Positions 1 to 5,519 are shown, numbered from the stretch's first letter. The stretch is 5,519 bases of DNA from Acidimicrobiia bacterium (GCA_025934385.1 JAICYE010000184.1:1-5519); one strand, 5' to 3'. A program made the numbers and translations. Notes: a model not told the origin generated them from the letters alone.

Positions 1-2
1 CC

Positions 3-566
3 GCCTGCCGCAGGACGATCCAGTCCTGCGCGGCGTCGATCCGGGCGGTCCACCGGGAGGAGTTCGGCAACGCCGAGGAGCTGGCCGCCCAGGCGGCCGC
101 CTCGCTGGCCGAGGCCCTGAAGGCGGTCGAGGAGCACCAGGACATCCGCTACGCCGGGTTCGTCCACGACGCCTCCAAGGAGTACGCCGAGGCCCGGATG
201 ACGCTGGCCTTCGTGCGGGGCGACCCCCTGCCCGGCGCCGAGGAGCTCGGCGTCGAGGTCCAGGCCTACCTCAACGGGATGGCCGAGGCCGCCAGCGAGC
301 TGCGCCGCTACCTCCTCGACCTCCTCCGCCGGGGCCGCCCCGAACGGGGCGAGGAACTCCTCGGCTACATGGACGAGGTCTACTCGCTCCTCATCACCAT
401 CGACTTCCCCGACGCCATGACCGGCGGCCTCCGTCGCACCACCGACGCCCTGCGCGGCGTGCTGGAGCGAACCCGCGGCGACCTCACCACGAGCCTGCTG
501 CAGTCCCGCCTCCTGGAGGGCATCGAAGGCCGCTCAGCCGGAAGCCCCCCAGCTCCGACCGGCTAA
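3..566 (+). CDS. Translin family protein, 5' end outside window
   Basis: The frame is open from the first bases of the window to a TAA at 564-566, giving 187 visible residues; only a short N-terminal piece is probably missing. Translin signatures seen in order are: RRTIQSCAASIRAVHREEF at about residues 3-21 (the conserved first helix with an invariant-looking His), EYAEARMTLAF..GDPLP at about 60-77, YLNGMAEAASELRR at about 89-102, and a C-terminal helix with DFPDAMTGGLRR and LERTRGDLTTSL. The protein is all-helical and Glu/Arg/Leu-rich, with no signal peptide or membrane segment in the visible part. Known of the family: translins form ring- or barrel-shaped oligomers that bind single-stranded RNA or DNA, and relatives form the C3PO nuclease with TRAX. 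The role in bacteria is unclear, and some databases mislabel prokaryotic members as haloacid dehalogenases. ATG at 198 is an internal methionine, because homology continues upstream of it. The gene appears to be host chromosome, not part of the element to its right. Confidence 0.85.
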   Translation, partial: ACRRTIQSCAASIRAVHREEFGNAEELAAQAAASLAEALKAVEEHQDIRYAGFVHDASKEYAEARMTLAFVRGDPLPGAEELGVEVQAYLNGMAEAASELRRYLLDLLRRGRPERGEELLGYMDEVYSLLITIDFPDAMTGGLRRTTDALRGVLERTRGDLTTSLLQSRLLEGIEGRSAGSPPAPTG

Positions 567-580
567 CCTGGAGCGGCCAC

Positions 581-656
581 GGGGGTGTAGCTCAGCTGGC
601 AGAGCGCTACGTTCGCAACGTAGAAGTCGGCGGTTCAAATCCGCTCACCTCCACCA
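581..656 (+). tRNA. tRNA-Ala (anticodon CGC)
   Basis: A full 76-base cloverleaf can be folded by eye. The acceptor stem is 581-587 with 646-652, the D stem 590-593 with 602-605, the anticodon stem 607-611 with 619-623 and the T stem 629-633 with 641-645 (one G:U at its end). The anticodon loop 612-618 places CGC at 614-616, which reads GCG alanine codons. The third acceptor pair is G583:U650, the G3:U70 wobble that marks tRNA-Ala for alanyl-tRNA synthetase. The discriminator is A653 and CCA is encoded at 654-656. The gene starts 14 bases after the translin stop, so any promoter lies inside that gene or the two are co-transcribed. Its 3' half is the likely integration target for the element that follows. 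Confidence 0.97.
629..656. other. Candidate attachment site (attL) in the tRNA-Ala 3' end
   Basis: Tyrosine integrases commonly recombine into the T-arm and acceptor 3' end of tRNA genes and leave the tRNA intact. Here an intact tRNA-Ala is followed at once by element-type genes (relaxase, AbiEii-like nucleotidyltransferase) and, 4.2 kb on, by a tyrosine integrase remnant. This is inference from context. I searched the rest of the window by eye for a second copy of the tRNA 3' end and found none, so the core length cannot be defined and the other end is either outside the window or lost. Confidence 0.35.
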
Positions 657-694
657 GCGGTTCTGGCCTATCAGCGCAGGTCAGAGCCGCTTTT
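656..694 (+). terminator. Terminator-like hairpin directly after tRNA-Ala
   Basis: AGCGGTTCTG at 656-665 pairs with CAGAGCCGCT at 682-691. This gives ten pairs with one internal G:U and a 16-base loop, followed by a short T run (TTTT, 691-694) that overlaps the stem base. The position, beginning at the last base of the tRNA, and the T tract suit an intrinsic terminator for the tRNA transcript. The T run is short and the loop long, so it may be weak. An alternative is that the inverted repeat belongs to the attachment-site DNA brought in by the element. Confidence 0.5.
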
Positions 695-700
695 CGCGTG

Positions 701-750
701 GTCCGCCAGTGACCGCTCTGAACCGCTATTCACCGCATTTTTCCGCTGGA
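701..750. repeat. Five CCGC motifs at exact 10-bp spacing
   Basis: CCGC occurs at 703, 713, 723, 733 and 743, always at the third position of a 10-base block; three of the five read CCGCT. The blocks share little else, so this is a phased motif series and not a copied repeat. Spacing of one helical turn puts all five motifs on the same DNA face, as in binding sites for cooperatively bound proteins. The array lies between the tRNA and the last gene of the element, where arm-type integrase or accessory-factor sites of an attachment region would be expected. CCGC is common in DNA this rich in G and C, so chance is a real alternative. Confidence 0.4.
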
Positions 751-814
751 AGGGGCACGCGGGGGGGCACGACAGTTAGCTTGGCTAAGGTTCGCGGCCC
801 TTCGCCGGCTAGAG

Positions 815-1549
815 CTATGCCAGAGGGGTGCTCGGCCCGCGCTGTTCTTCCCCGGCTCGCCTCCCACGTTCCCGGGCGGCAACCGCATTGTGGACGCCGT
901 GGCCTTCCTGATCGTCCGGTTCGTGACGCGGCCATCCTGCGAACCGGCTCCGAAGGTCGACGAGGGCAGCCGGGGTGAAGCCGTACTCGGCGAAATCCAC
1001 GATCGTCAGCTGGTCGAGGCGCCGGGCGGTGTCCGTGAAGTCGACGACCCGCAGCCCCGGGTCCCGAGTGAACGCGAGCCGCATGAGATCCGCCCGGCAG
1101 TAGCGGTCCTGGGCGGCGCCCACGTCGATGAAGTCCCGTGGTGCCCGGCGTGCGACCAGGGCAGCCGTCTTCGAGCCCACGGCGTCCTCGATGTGGAGGA
1201 CCGGACCGACGTCGAGTTGAACCGGGGGCCACTGGCGCCAGTCTCGGGCCAGGTCGACGTGCATCGTCTCGTCGCCACGGGTGACCTCGAGTCGGGCGAA
1301 CTCGCCTTGTTGGGCTTCCGGCCGACGGGTCACGTCCACGCCGTAGCCGGCTTCGAGCAGCGCGTCTCGCACTGCGTCGGTGACCGCTCCCGGTCCTCCC
1401 GGCTCCGGTGTGAACAGGTCGACGTCCTCGGTCGGACGCTCGACGATCCCATGGGCCACCAGCGCGTTCCCGCCGGCGAGCGCGAAGCCGTGTTCCGCGG
1501 CCGCCAGAGCGATGCGGGCGACGTCCGCCTGGAACGGGTCGAGGGCCAC
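815..1549 (-). CDS. AbiEii/AbiGii-type nucleotidyltransferase (putative toxin)
   Basis: The protein has 244 residues and starts at GTG 1549 (MALDPFQADVARIALAAAE). Nucleotidyltransferase-fold motifs are visible: GGNALVAHG at about 26-34 followed by TEDVDLF at 40-46, which gives the paired metal-binding aspartates D42 and D44; a third acidic residue in MHVDL, D99; and the AbiEii signature K127 with RRAPRDFIDVGA at about 134-145. This matches the nucleotidyltransferase AbiEii/AbiGii toxin family. AbiEii of classical AbiE is a GTP-binding nucleotidyltransferase toxin, and the mycobacterial MenT relatives modify tRNA acceptor ends; which substrate this protein uses cannot be told from sequence. 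Its start codon directly follows the stop of the upstream 124-residue gene (TAG|GTG), implying one transcript and probable translational coupling. The last 34 or so residues, after FAGWPRH, are Arg/Gly/Glu-rich and do not resemble the family core, so the C-terminus may have been extended by a lost stop or a frameshift. Confidence 0.85.
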   Translation of the reverse strand: MALDPFQADVARIALAAAEHGFALAGGNALVAHGIVERPTEDVDLFTPEPGGPGAVTDAVRDALLEAGYGVDVTRRPEAQQGEFARLEVTRGDETMHVDLARDWRQWPPVQLDVGPVLHIEDAVGSKTAALVARRAPRDFIDVGAAQDRYCRADLMRLAFTRDPGLRVVDFTDTARRLDQLTIVDFAEYGFTPAALVDLRSRFAGWPRHEPDDQEGHGVHNAVAARERGRRAGEEQRGPSTPLA

Positions 1550-1924
1550 CTACGGGGCCGGAACGCCTGCCTCGACCCGGCGAGTCGACAGGATCGGGTG
1601 ACGCGCCTCCCACTTCGCCCGCACCTGCCGGGGCAGGCTGAGCCGGGGCCAGCAGTCGATCAGCGCGTCACGGTTCAGCCAGGCCGCGAAATCCTCGTCT
1701 TTCCAGGCTTCGAGGATGACCACCGCGTACAGCATCTCCCGCCGTCTCGGGTCAGAGAGGTCGTACCGGGCCCGAGCGGACGTGTCGATGTGCGACGGCA
1801 GCTGGACGACCCCCTCGAGGGGCCCCTGTAGTGCGTCGAGGTCGGCGGGGACCACGACCGACCGGTAGGCGTAGAACCCGCCGGCCGGGGGCGGCCCGTA
1901 GACGAACTCGGAGGTCGTGGTCAC
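1550..1924 (-). CDS. Uncharacterised 124-aa protein paired with AbiEii nucleotidyltransferase (possible antitoxin)
   Basis: The frame runs from GTG 1924 (VTTTSEFVYGPP) to TAG 1550-1552. A longer form from GTG 1969 adds 15 residues (MPATPLGGTRRHDGG) that look like non-coding sequence read through, so I prefer 1924; no strong ribosome binding site decides it. Visible features are an aromatic N-terminus (GGFYAYRSVVVPADLDAL), a central YDLSDPRRREMLYAVV segment, and a C-terminal helical part with LNRDALIDCWPRL, LPRQVRAKWEARHP. There is no signal peptide, membrane segment or obvious helix-turn-helix. From memory, similar small proteins sit next to AbiEii-type nucleotidyltransferases in other actinobacteria; I cannot confirm this here. 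Head-to-tail adjacency with the nucleotidyltransferase (0-base gap) suggests a two-gene module in which this protein would be the antitoxin or accessory partner. Classical AbiEi antitoxins are larger and have a winged helix, so it is not a plain AbiEi. Confidence 0.75.
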   Translation of the reverse strand: MTTTSEFVYGPPPAGGFYAYRSVVVPADLDALQGPLEGVVQLPSHIDTSARARYDLSDPRRREMLYAVVILEAWKDEDFAAWLNRDALIDCWPRLSLPRQVRAKWEARHPILSTRRVEAGVPAP

Positions 1925-1981
1925 CCCACCATCATGCCGTCTCGTCCCCCCAAGAGGGGTGGCCGGCACCCGCCAGCCGTA

Positions 1982-4831
1982 TCAAGGGCCGATGTCGATC
2001 CCGAGGTCGGGCCCCGCGACCCCGGCGCCCCGGTCCATGCCGGCCGGGTTCGGCTCCGGGCTGATCTGCCAGCCGGCGGCCGGGCGGAGCCGGTCGAGGA
2101 GGTCGTCCAGATCGAACGAAGATTTGGGCCCGGCGGCTTCGGGGTGCTCGGCGAGCCAGGCGTCCCGTTCTGTCTGGGCTCGGGTCAGCGAGTGCTGGTC
2201 AACCTCGAGGTTCCTGATCGTCTCGTCGAGCCGGTCGAGCTCCGGGCCCGCCACGCGGTTGAAGGCCGTCTCGGCGGCGGCGAGGCGACCCTCCCAGACC
2301 TTGGCCTCCCGGCCCCAGCCGCGCCGGGTGCGCCAGCCGCACGTCTCGTCGGCGGCGAACCGGCTCGCCTCGTCGGCTCGGTGGCGGGCTTCGGCGAGCT
2401 GGCGAGCCCGGTCGCCTTCGGGGGTGTCGGCGTAGCGGCCCTGGCCGGCGTGGAGCTCGGCCCGGGCCTGGCGGGCGTCGGCCAGGCGCCGTTCGACCTC
2501 GGCCAGTTCGGGGCGCGGGTCAGGCGGGGCGGCCTGGCGGTAGGCCTGCCGTTCGGCCGCCTGGCGGGCGATCTGGAGCGCGGCCCGCAGGCCAGCCGGA
2601 GCGGCCGAGTCGTGCTCGACGTCGAGGGGCTCCCGGGCCGGCGTCCCGGTGTCGATGGCCCAGCGGGCCCGGCGGTCGACGGCCCACTCCCGGCAGAGGT
2701 CCTCGGCCGCCTGCTCCAGGTCGTCGGCCACGACGTGGACGGTGTTGCACTCCCGGCCTCGGCTCATGGGGACGTAGGCGAGGCTGCGGCCCCCGCCGTC
2801 CTCGAGGCGGTGGGCGACGTCGACGGTGCTGGCCTGCGCCCGATGGACGGTGACGGCGTTTCCGTGAGCCAGCCGGTCGGCGTCGAGGTCGCGACCGGCG
2901 AGCCGTTCGAGGCGCCCGTCGTCCATCCTGGCCACCAGGGAACGCTGGCGAACGTCAACGGAGTCGACGACGCCGCGTTCGCTGGTGACCGTCTGACCGT
3001 CGCTGCCGGGGGCGAGCGTGACGATCCAGTCCCCGGCCTGGTAGGAGCGGCCGCCGGCGGCAAGCGCCGGCCCGGTCAGGTTCCCGGTCATGAGCATCCG
3101 ATCCCGGGCGATCCGGTTGAGCTCGTCGACGTGGCGGCGGCGCCAGGCGTACATGGCGGCGTCGTGGCCGGCTGCGAGGTCGGACGCCCAGGCGTCCACC
3201 GTCGTCCGCATGGCCTCGTCGACGTCCGGGGCGGTGCGGATCCGGTCGTGTTCGGCGTACCAGGCAACGGCCTGGGCGATGTCGCCGGCGCGGAGTTCGG
3301 CGAGTGCCAGGCGTTCTTCCGGGTCTCCCTGGCGGACGTTCTCGTTGAGGACGTGGACCCGCCCGGCGTGTCGGTTGAGCAGGGCCCGCAGGGACCCGCC
3401 GGGGCCGACCGGCCCGAGTTGGCGGTGGTCGCCCACGAGGACGACCTTGGCTCCGGCGACCTCGCAGGCGGTGAGCAGCCGGAGCAGGGCCGGGTCGTCG
3501 GTCATCCCGGCCTCGTCGAGGATGACGACGTGCCGGGGCGACAGGTTCAGGGTGCGGTGGTCGAGGCGCCACTGCAGCGATGCCAGGGTGCGGCTCTCCC
3601 CGATGGCCGCATCCCGGCCGAGGGTGCGGGCGGCCTGCCCTGACGTGGCGGTGCCGACCACCTCGTAGCCGGCGGCGGTGTAGGCGTCGGCGACGGAGTG
3701 CAGGGCGGTCGTCTTCCCGGCCCCGGCCACGCCGAGGACGAGCGACACCCGCCGGCCTTCGCCGCAGATGCCGTGGACGGCGGCGGACTGGCAGGACGTC
3801 AGCGGACGGCCCAGGACCGACTCGGTGCGCCGGATCGCCGCCTCGACCATCGGGTGCGGCACCACGCCGGCTCCGGTCACCCCTGTGTTGCGGGCCACGA
3901 CCTCGTCGATGGCGGCCTCGGTGGCGAGCGTGGTGGCCGTGGCGTAGACACGGTCCCGGGCGCCGACCACTCCCACGAGCGGGACCGTGTCCGGCACCGC
4001 CAGGACCCGGGAAACCATCCGGCGCAGGTCCTCGACCGGCCTTCCGAAGAGGCCCGGTGCGACGGCCACCACGATGTCGGCGGCGTTGAACACCTTGTCG
4101 GCCGTGAGATCGCTCTCGGGGCCGAGCACCTGGCGGAGACAATCGAGGACTTCGCGTTCGCTGAGGGGGCTCGGCAGCTCGGCGTCCCGGCCGGCCAGGT
4201 CGACAGCGGCGACGAGCTCGGGCACGGTCCAGCCGACCTCGGCCAGTTCGGCTCGCCAGCGGGGCATCAACTCCCCGAGGGGGGTGTGCCGCTTGACGGC
4301 CCGGGTGTCTCGGGCGGCGTCGTTGCGGGCCCGGTAGCTGTCGGTGCCCCGGGCGTCGACGGCGTCGGTGATCTCCGCCGCTCGCTTCGAGTGTTGCTCG
4401 AGGACCTCGTCGGGGATCCCGGCGATCCGCCAGTGGCCCAGCCGCCCGGAGGGACCGGGGTCGGCCTCGATGGCGTAGCCCAGCCCGACCGCCACCCGGG
4501 CGGCGGCCACCCGCCCGGCCATGGTGGCGGCGTGGAGATGATCCCGCCACAGGATCGAGTCGGCCGCCTTCCAGCCACCCTGGCCGTCGAGCATCTCGAC
4601 CGCGTTGGCGACGAGGACGTGGTCGTGGGGGCAGGGGTCACCGGCCCGGGAGGTGGCGTGGCGGGTGTGGGCATAGACCAGGCCGCTGGTCGGGGTCTTG
4701 AACCGGAGGCGTCCTCGGCGGCCGCCCCGCTGGCAGGTCACTCCCTCCAGGTAGGCGAGGGTGGCGTCCCGTTCGGCGTCGAGGATCCGGTGCATGTCAT
4801 CGGCCCGGCCGATCACCCCGAGTTCGGCCAC
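1982..4831 (-). CDS. 5'-truncated TraA/MobF-type conjugative relaxase-helicase
   Basis: About 949 residues are recognisable, from VAELGVIGRADDMHRILDAE (4831 leftward) to TGA 1982-1984. In order there is the C-terminal part of a TrwC-like relaxase domain with the metal-binding histidine motif HATSRAGDPCPHDHV (4660-4619), then an IPDEVL linker and a RecD-like superfamily 1 helicase. The helicase has Walker A GVAGAGKTT (3733-3707), Walker B LDEAGM (3520-3503), VGDHRQLGP, NVRQGDPEE, TVHRAQAST and YVPMSRGRE (2776-2750). A charged, Ala/Glu/Arg-rich coiled-coil-like C-terminal region lies at about 2600-2150. Intact members begin with an N-terminal segment carrying the nicking tyrosine; here homology stops at the junction with the integrase remnant, so the transesterase should be dead while the helicase part is intact. 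The same frame stays open to 5251, but that extension is antisense to the integrase and is not relaxase. The true start, if translated, is unknown: GTG 4831, ATG 4795 and ATG 4891 are candidates. It was probably the first gene of an operon with the two small genes to its left (57-base gap). Confidence 0.85.
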   Translation of the reverse strand: MAELGVIGRADDMHRILDAERDATLAYLEGVTCQRGGRRGRLRFKTPTSGLVYAHTRHATSRAGDPCPHDHVLVANAVEMLDGQGGWKAADSILWRDHLHAATMAGRVAAARVAVGLGYAIEADPGPSGRLGHWRIAGIPDEVLEQHSKRAAEITDAVDARGTDSYRARNDAARDTRAVKRHTPLGELMPRWRAELAEVGWTVPELVAAVDLAGRDAELPSPLSEREVLDCLRQVLGPESDLTADKVFNAADIVVAVAPGLFGRPVEDLRRMVSRVLAVPDTVPLVGVVGARDRVYATATTLATEAAIDEVVARNTGVTGAGVVPHPMVEAAIRRTESVLGRPLTSCQSAAVHGICGEGRRVSLVLGVAGAGKTTALHSVADAYTAAGYEVVGTATSGQAARTLGRDAAIGESRTLASLQWRLDHRTLNLSPRHVVILDEAGMTDDPALLRLLTACEVAGAKVVLVGDHRQLGPVGPGGSLRALLNRHAGRVHVLNENVRQGDPEERLALAELRAGDIAQAVAWYAEHDRIRTAPDVDEAMRTTVDAWASDLAAGHDAAMYAWRRRHVDELNRIARDRMLMTGNLTGPALAAGGRSYQAGDWIVTLAPGSDGQTVTSERGVVDSVDVRQRSLVARMDDGRLERLAGRDLDADRLAHGNAVTVHRAQASTVDVAHRLEDGGGRSLAYVPMSRGRECNTVHVVADDLEQAAEDLCREWAVDRRARWAIDTGTPAREPLDVEHDSAAPAGLRAALQIARQAAERQAYRQAAPPDPRPELAEVERRLADARQARAELHAGQGRYADTPEGDRARQLAEARHRADEASRFAADETCGWRTRRGWGREAKVWEGRLAAAETAFNRVAGPELDRLDETIRNLEVDQHSLTRAQTERDAWLAEHPEAAGPKSSFDLDDLLDRLRPAAGWQISPEPNPAGMDRGAGVAGPDLGIDIGP

Positions 4832-4835
4832 GACG

Positions 4836-5257
4836 ACCAAAAGCGCCGCCAGTCGCCGAACCCTGTCCGTCCCCCCGTTCCTGATGGCCATGCTGGCCGA
4901 GCACCTGGCCGCCACCGGCCGACCCGGCCCCGACGACCTGGTCTTCACCGCCCCCGCCGGCGGCCCGCTCCGGGTCGCCAACTTCCGCCTCCGGATCTGG
5001 GCCCCGCGGTCGAGGCGGCCGGCCTCGGCGACCTCACCTTCCACGGCCTCCGCCACGCCGCCGCCTCCTTCATGGTCGGCGCCGGCGAGCACCCCAGGGT
5101 CATTCAACACCGCCTCGGCCACTCGACAGCCCGCCTGTCCCTCGAGCTCTACGCCCACGTGTCCGAAGCCGCCGACCGGGACGCCGCCGCCCACCTCGAC
5201 ACGCTGTTCACCGCAGCTCTCGCTCCGACGGCCCAGCAACACCCGACCCATGCCTGA
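4836..5257 (+). pseudogene. Tyrosine integrase remnant: C-terminal catalytic part, frameshifted
   Basis: Two plus-strand frames together encode about 139 residues of a phage/ICE-type tyrosine recombinase catalytic domain. Frame one (4836 to about 5005) reads TKSAASRRTLSVPPFL then LVFTAPAGGPLRVANFRLRIWAP. Frame two (about 5006 to TGA 5255-5257) continues AVEAAGLGDLTFHGLRHAAA. One base is missing, most likely from the C run at 5002-5005; restoring it gives the usual W-x-P-A-V-E-A-A-G-L. The retained catalytic residues are H and R of HGLR (5042-5053), the LGH histidine (5120-5122) and the nucleophile in LELYAHV, Tyr 5150-5152. The N-terminal SAM-like DNA-binding domain and the box I arginine are absent, since sequence left of about 4836 is relaxase on the other strand. 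Full-length relatives usually have 350-400 residues, so it cannot be functional. It presumably once integrated the element into tRNA-Ala. The frameshift could be a sequencing error, but the N-terminal loss could not. Confidence 0.85.
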
Positions 5258-5519
5258 TGTGCCGTCGCCGGTCCCCCTCCGAGGGCCCAGGATTCGCCGG
5301 GCACCGGTTCCGGAGGACGCGCGGATCGTCGTCCGTGGCGACGATGTCGACCCGGCGATCAGCGGCCACCAGGCGGAGAGGTTCCTCCAGCGGTTCAGAG
5401 ACTGGGGACGGTACGGGCTCTCCGGCTACTACGCCCGCAACGACGCCGAAGTGAACGACCTGGCGGCCGACCACCTGGAGCGTTTCCCCCTCCTCGGCCT
5501 CTTCGGCATCCGGGAACTC
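5250..5519 (+). CDS. Hypothetical protein overlapping integrase end, 3' end outside window
   Basis: An ATG at 5250 lies inside the integrase tail, overlapping its stop by 8 bases. The frame is open for all 90 codons to the window edge, with strongly G/C-biased third positions. The N-terminus (MPDVPSPVPLRGPRIRRAPV) is Pro/Arg-rich; V4 (GTG 5259) or a later codon could be the real start, and no ribosome binding site is evident. The conserved-looking part reads VVRGDDVDPAISGHQ, then FRDWGRYGLSGYYARNDAEV and LERFPLLGLFGIREL. I do not recognise a named family. The RGDD, WG-GLS-YYA and DAEV-x-x-L pattern recalls small uncharacterised actinobacterial proteins, without known function. The overlap suggests it was translated as the second gene of an integrase operon. 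With the integrase broken, its expression now is uncertain. No signal peptide or membrane segment is seen. Confidence 0.6.
   Translation, partial: MPDVPSPVPLRGPRIRRAPVPEDARIVVRGDDVDPAISGHQAERFLQRFRDWGRYGLSGYYARNDAEVNDLAADHLERFPLLGLFGIREL

Noticed and set aside
776..788. TTAGC-TTG-GCTAA palindrome past the nucleotidyltransferase stop
   Set aside because: It is a five-pair stem without a following T run on the minus strand; it could be a small operator but nothing supports that.
726..1613. Minus-strand 295-codon frame overlapping the nucleotidyltransferase
   Set aside because: It is extremely Arg/Gly/Pro-rich, in another frame of a gene whose nucleotidyltransferase motifs are clear, and extends into non-coding DNA.
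890..1831. Plus-strand open frame of 313 codons across 890-1831
   Set aside because: It runs antisense to both the nucleotidyltransferase and the 124-residue gene, crosses their boundary and shows no recognisable motif.
1925..1934. Possible leaderless promoter (CATGAT just before GTG 1924)
   Set aside because: The hexamer lacks the first T of the TANNNT consensus and no matching -35 is visible, so this is not enough support.
1942..1970. Small inverted repeats (CCCC-AAGA-GGGG at 1948-1959; GGTG/CACC at 1958-1970) between the relaxase and the 124-residue gene
   Set aside because: Stems are only four pairs, mutually overlapping, with no T tract. They are too weak to call a terminator or operator.
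1934..3643. Long plus-strand open frame of 569 codons opposite the relaxase
   Set aside because: It is antisense to a clear relaxase-helicase with motifs in order. Its translation is Gly/Val/Pro-rich without any domain, as expected from the complementary strand of G/C-biased coding DNA.
5366..5384. CCACCAGGCGG resembling the tRNA 3' end, considered as the second attachment site
   Set aside because: The match is limited to the common CCACCAG and breaks immediately on both sides. It also lies within the open frame starting at 5250.

Overview
The window is high-GC DNA whose long reading frames have the third-position G/C bias of an actinobacterium. The relaxase-helicase and nucleotidyltransferase variants look like those of Actinomycetota. 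I cannot place it more finely from sequence alone; an Acidimicrobiia-like lineage is a guess. No rRNA, CRISPR array or complete insertion sequence is visible.

Layout. Bases 1-656 look like host chromosome: the 3' end of a translin-family gene and, 14 bases later, a complete tRNA-Ala (anticodon CGC, G3:U70, encoded CCA). A terminator-like hairpin starts at the last base of the tRNA. It is followed by a short non-coding stretch (695-814) holding five CCGC motifs spaced exactly 10 bp apart. Bases 815-5257 look like the remains of an integrative, probably conjugative or mobilizable, element that used the tRNA-Ala as its target. Three minus-strand genes run toward the tRNA in the order relaxase-helicase (TraA/MobF type), a 124-residue conserved-looking protein, and an AbiEii-type nucleotidyltransferase. 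The last two abut as TAG|GTG and are a good candidate for an actinobacterial AbiE-like toxin-antitoxin or abortive-infection pair. On the plus strand, 4836-5257 is the C-terminal half of a tyrosine integrase with a 1-base frameshift. A further unrecognised gene starts inside its stop region at 5250 and runs off the window.

The main feature is the junction near 4829-4842. The relaxase has lost its N-terminus, including the region that carries the catalytic tyrosine, and the divergently oriented integrase has lost its N-terminus, including the box I arginine. The two truncated 5' ends are fused within about a dozen bases. The simplest reading is one internal deletion that removed both gene starts, everything between them and any nearby oriT. 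The element would then be locked in place, able neither to excise nor to start transfer, while the toxin-antitoxin-like pair and the helicase part of the relaxase remain open. A chimeric assembly could produce the same picture and must be excluded.
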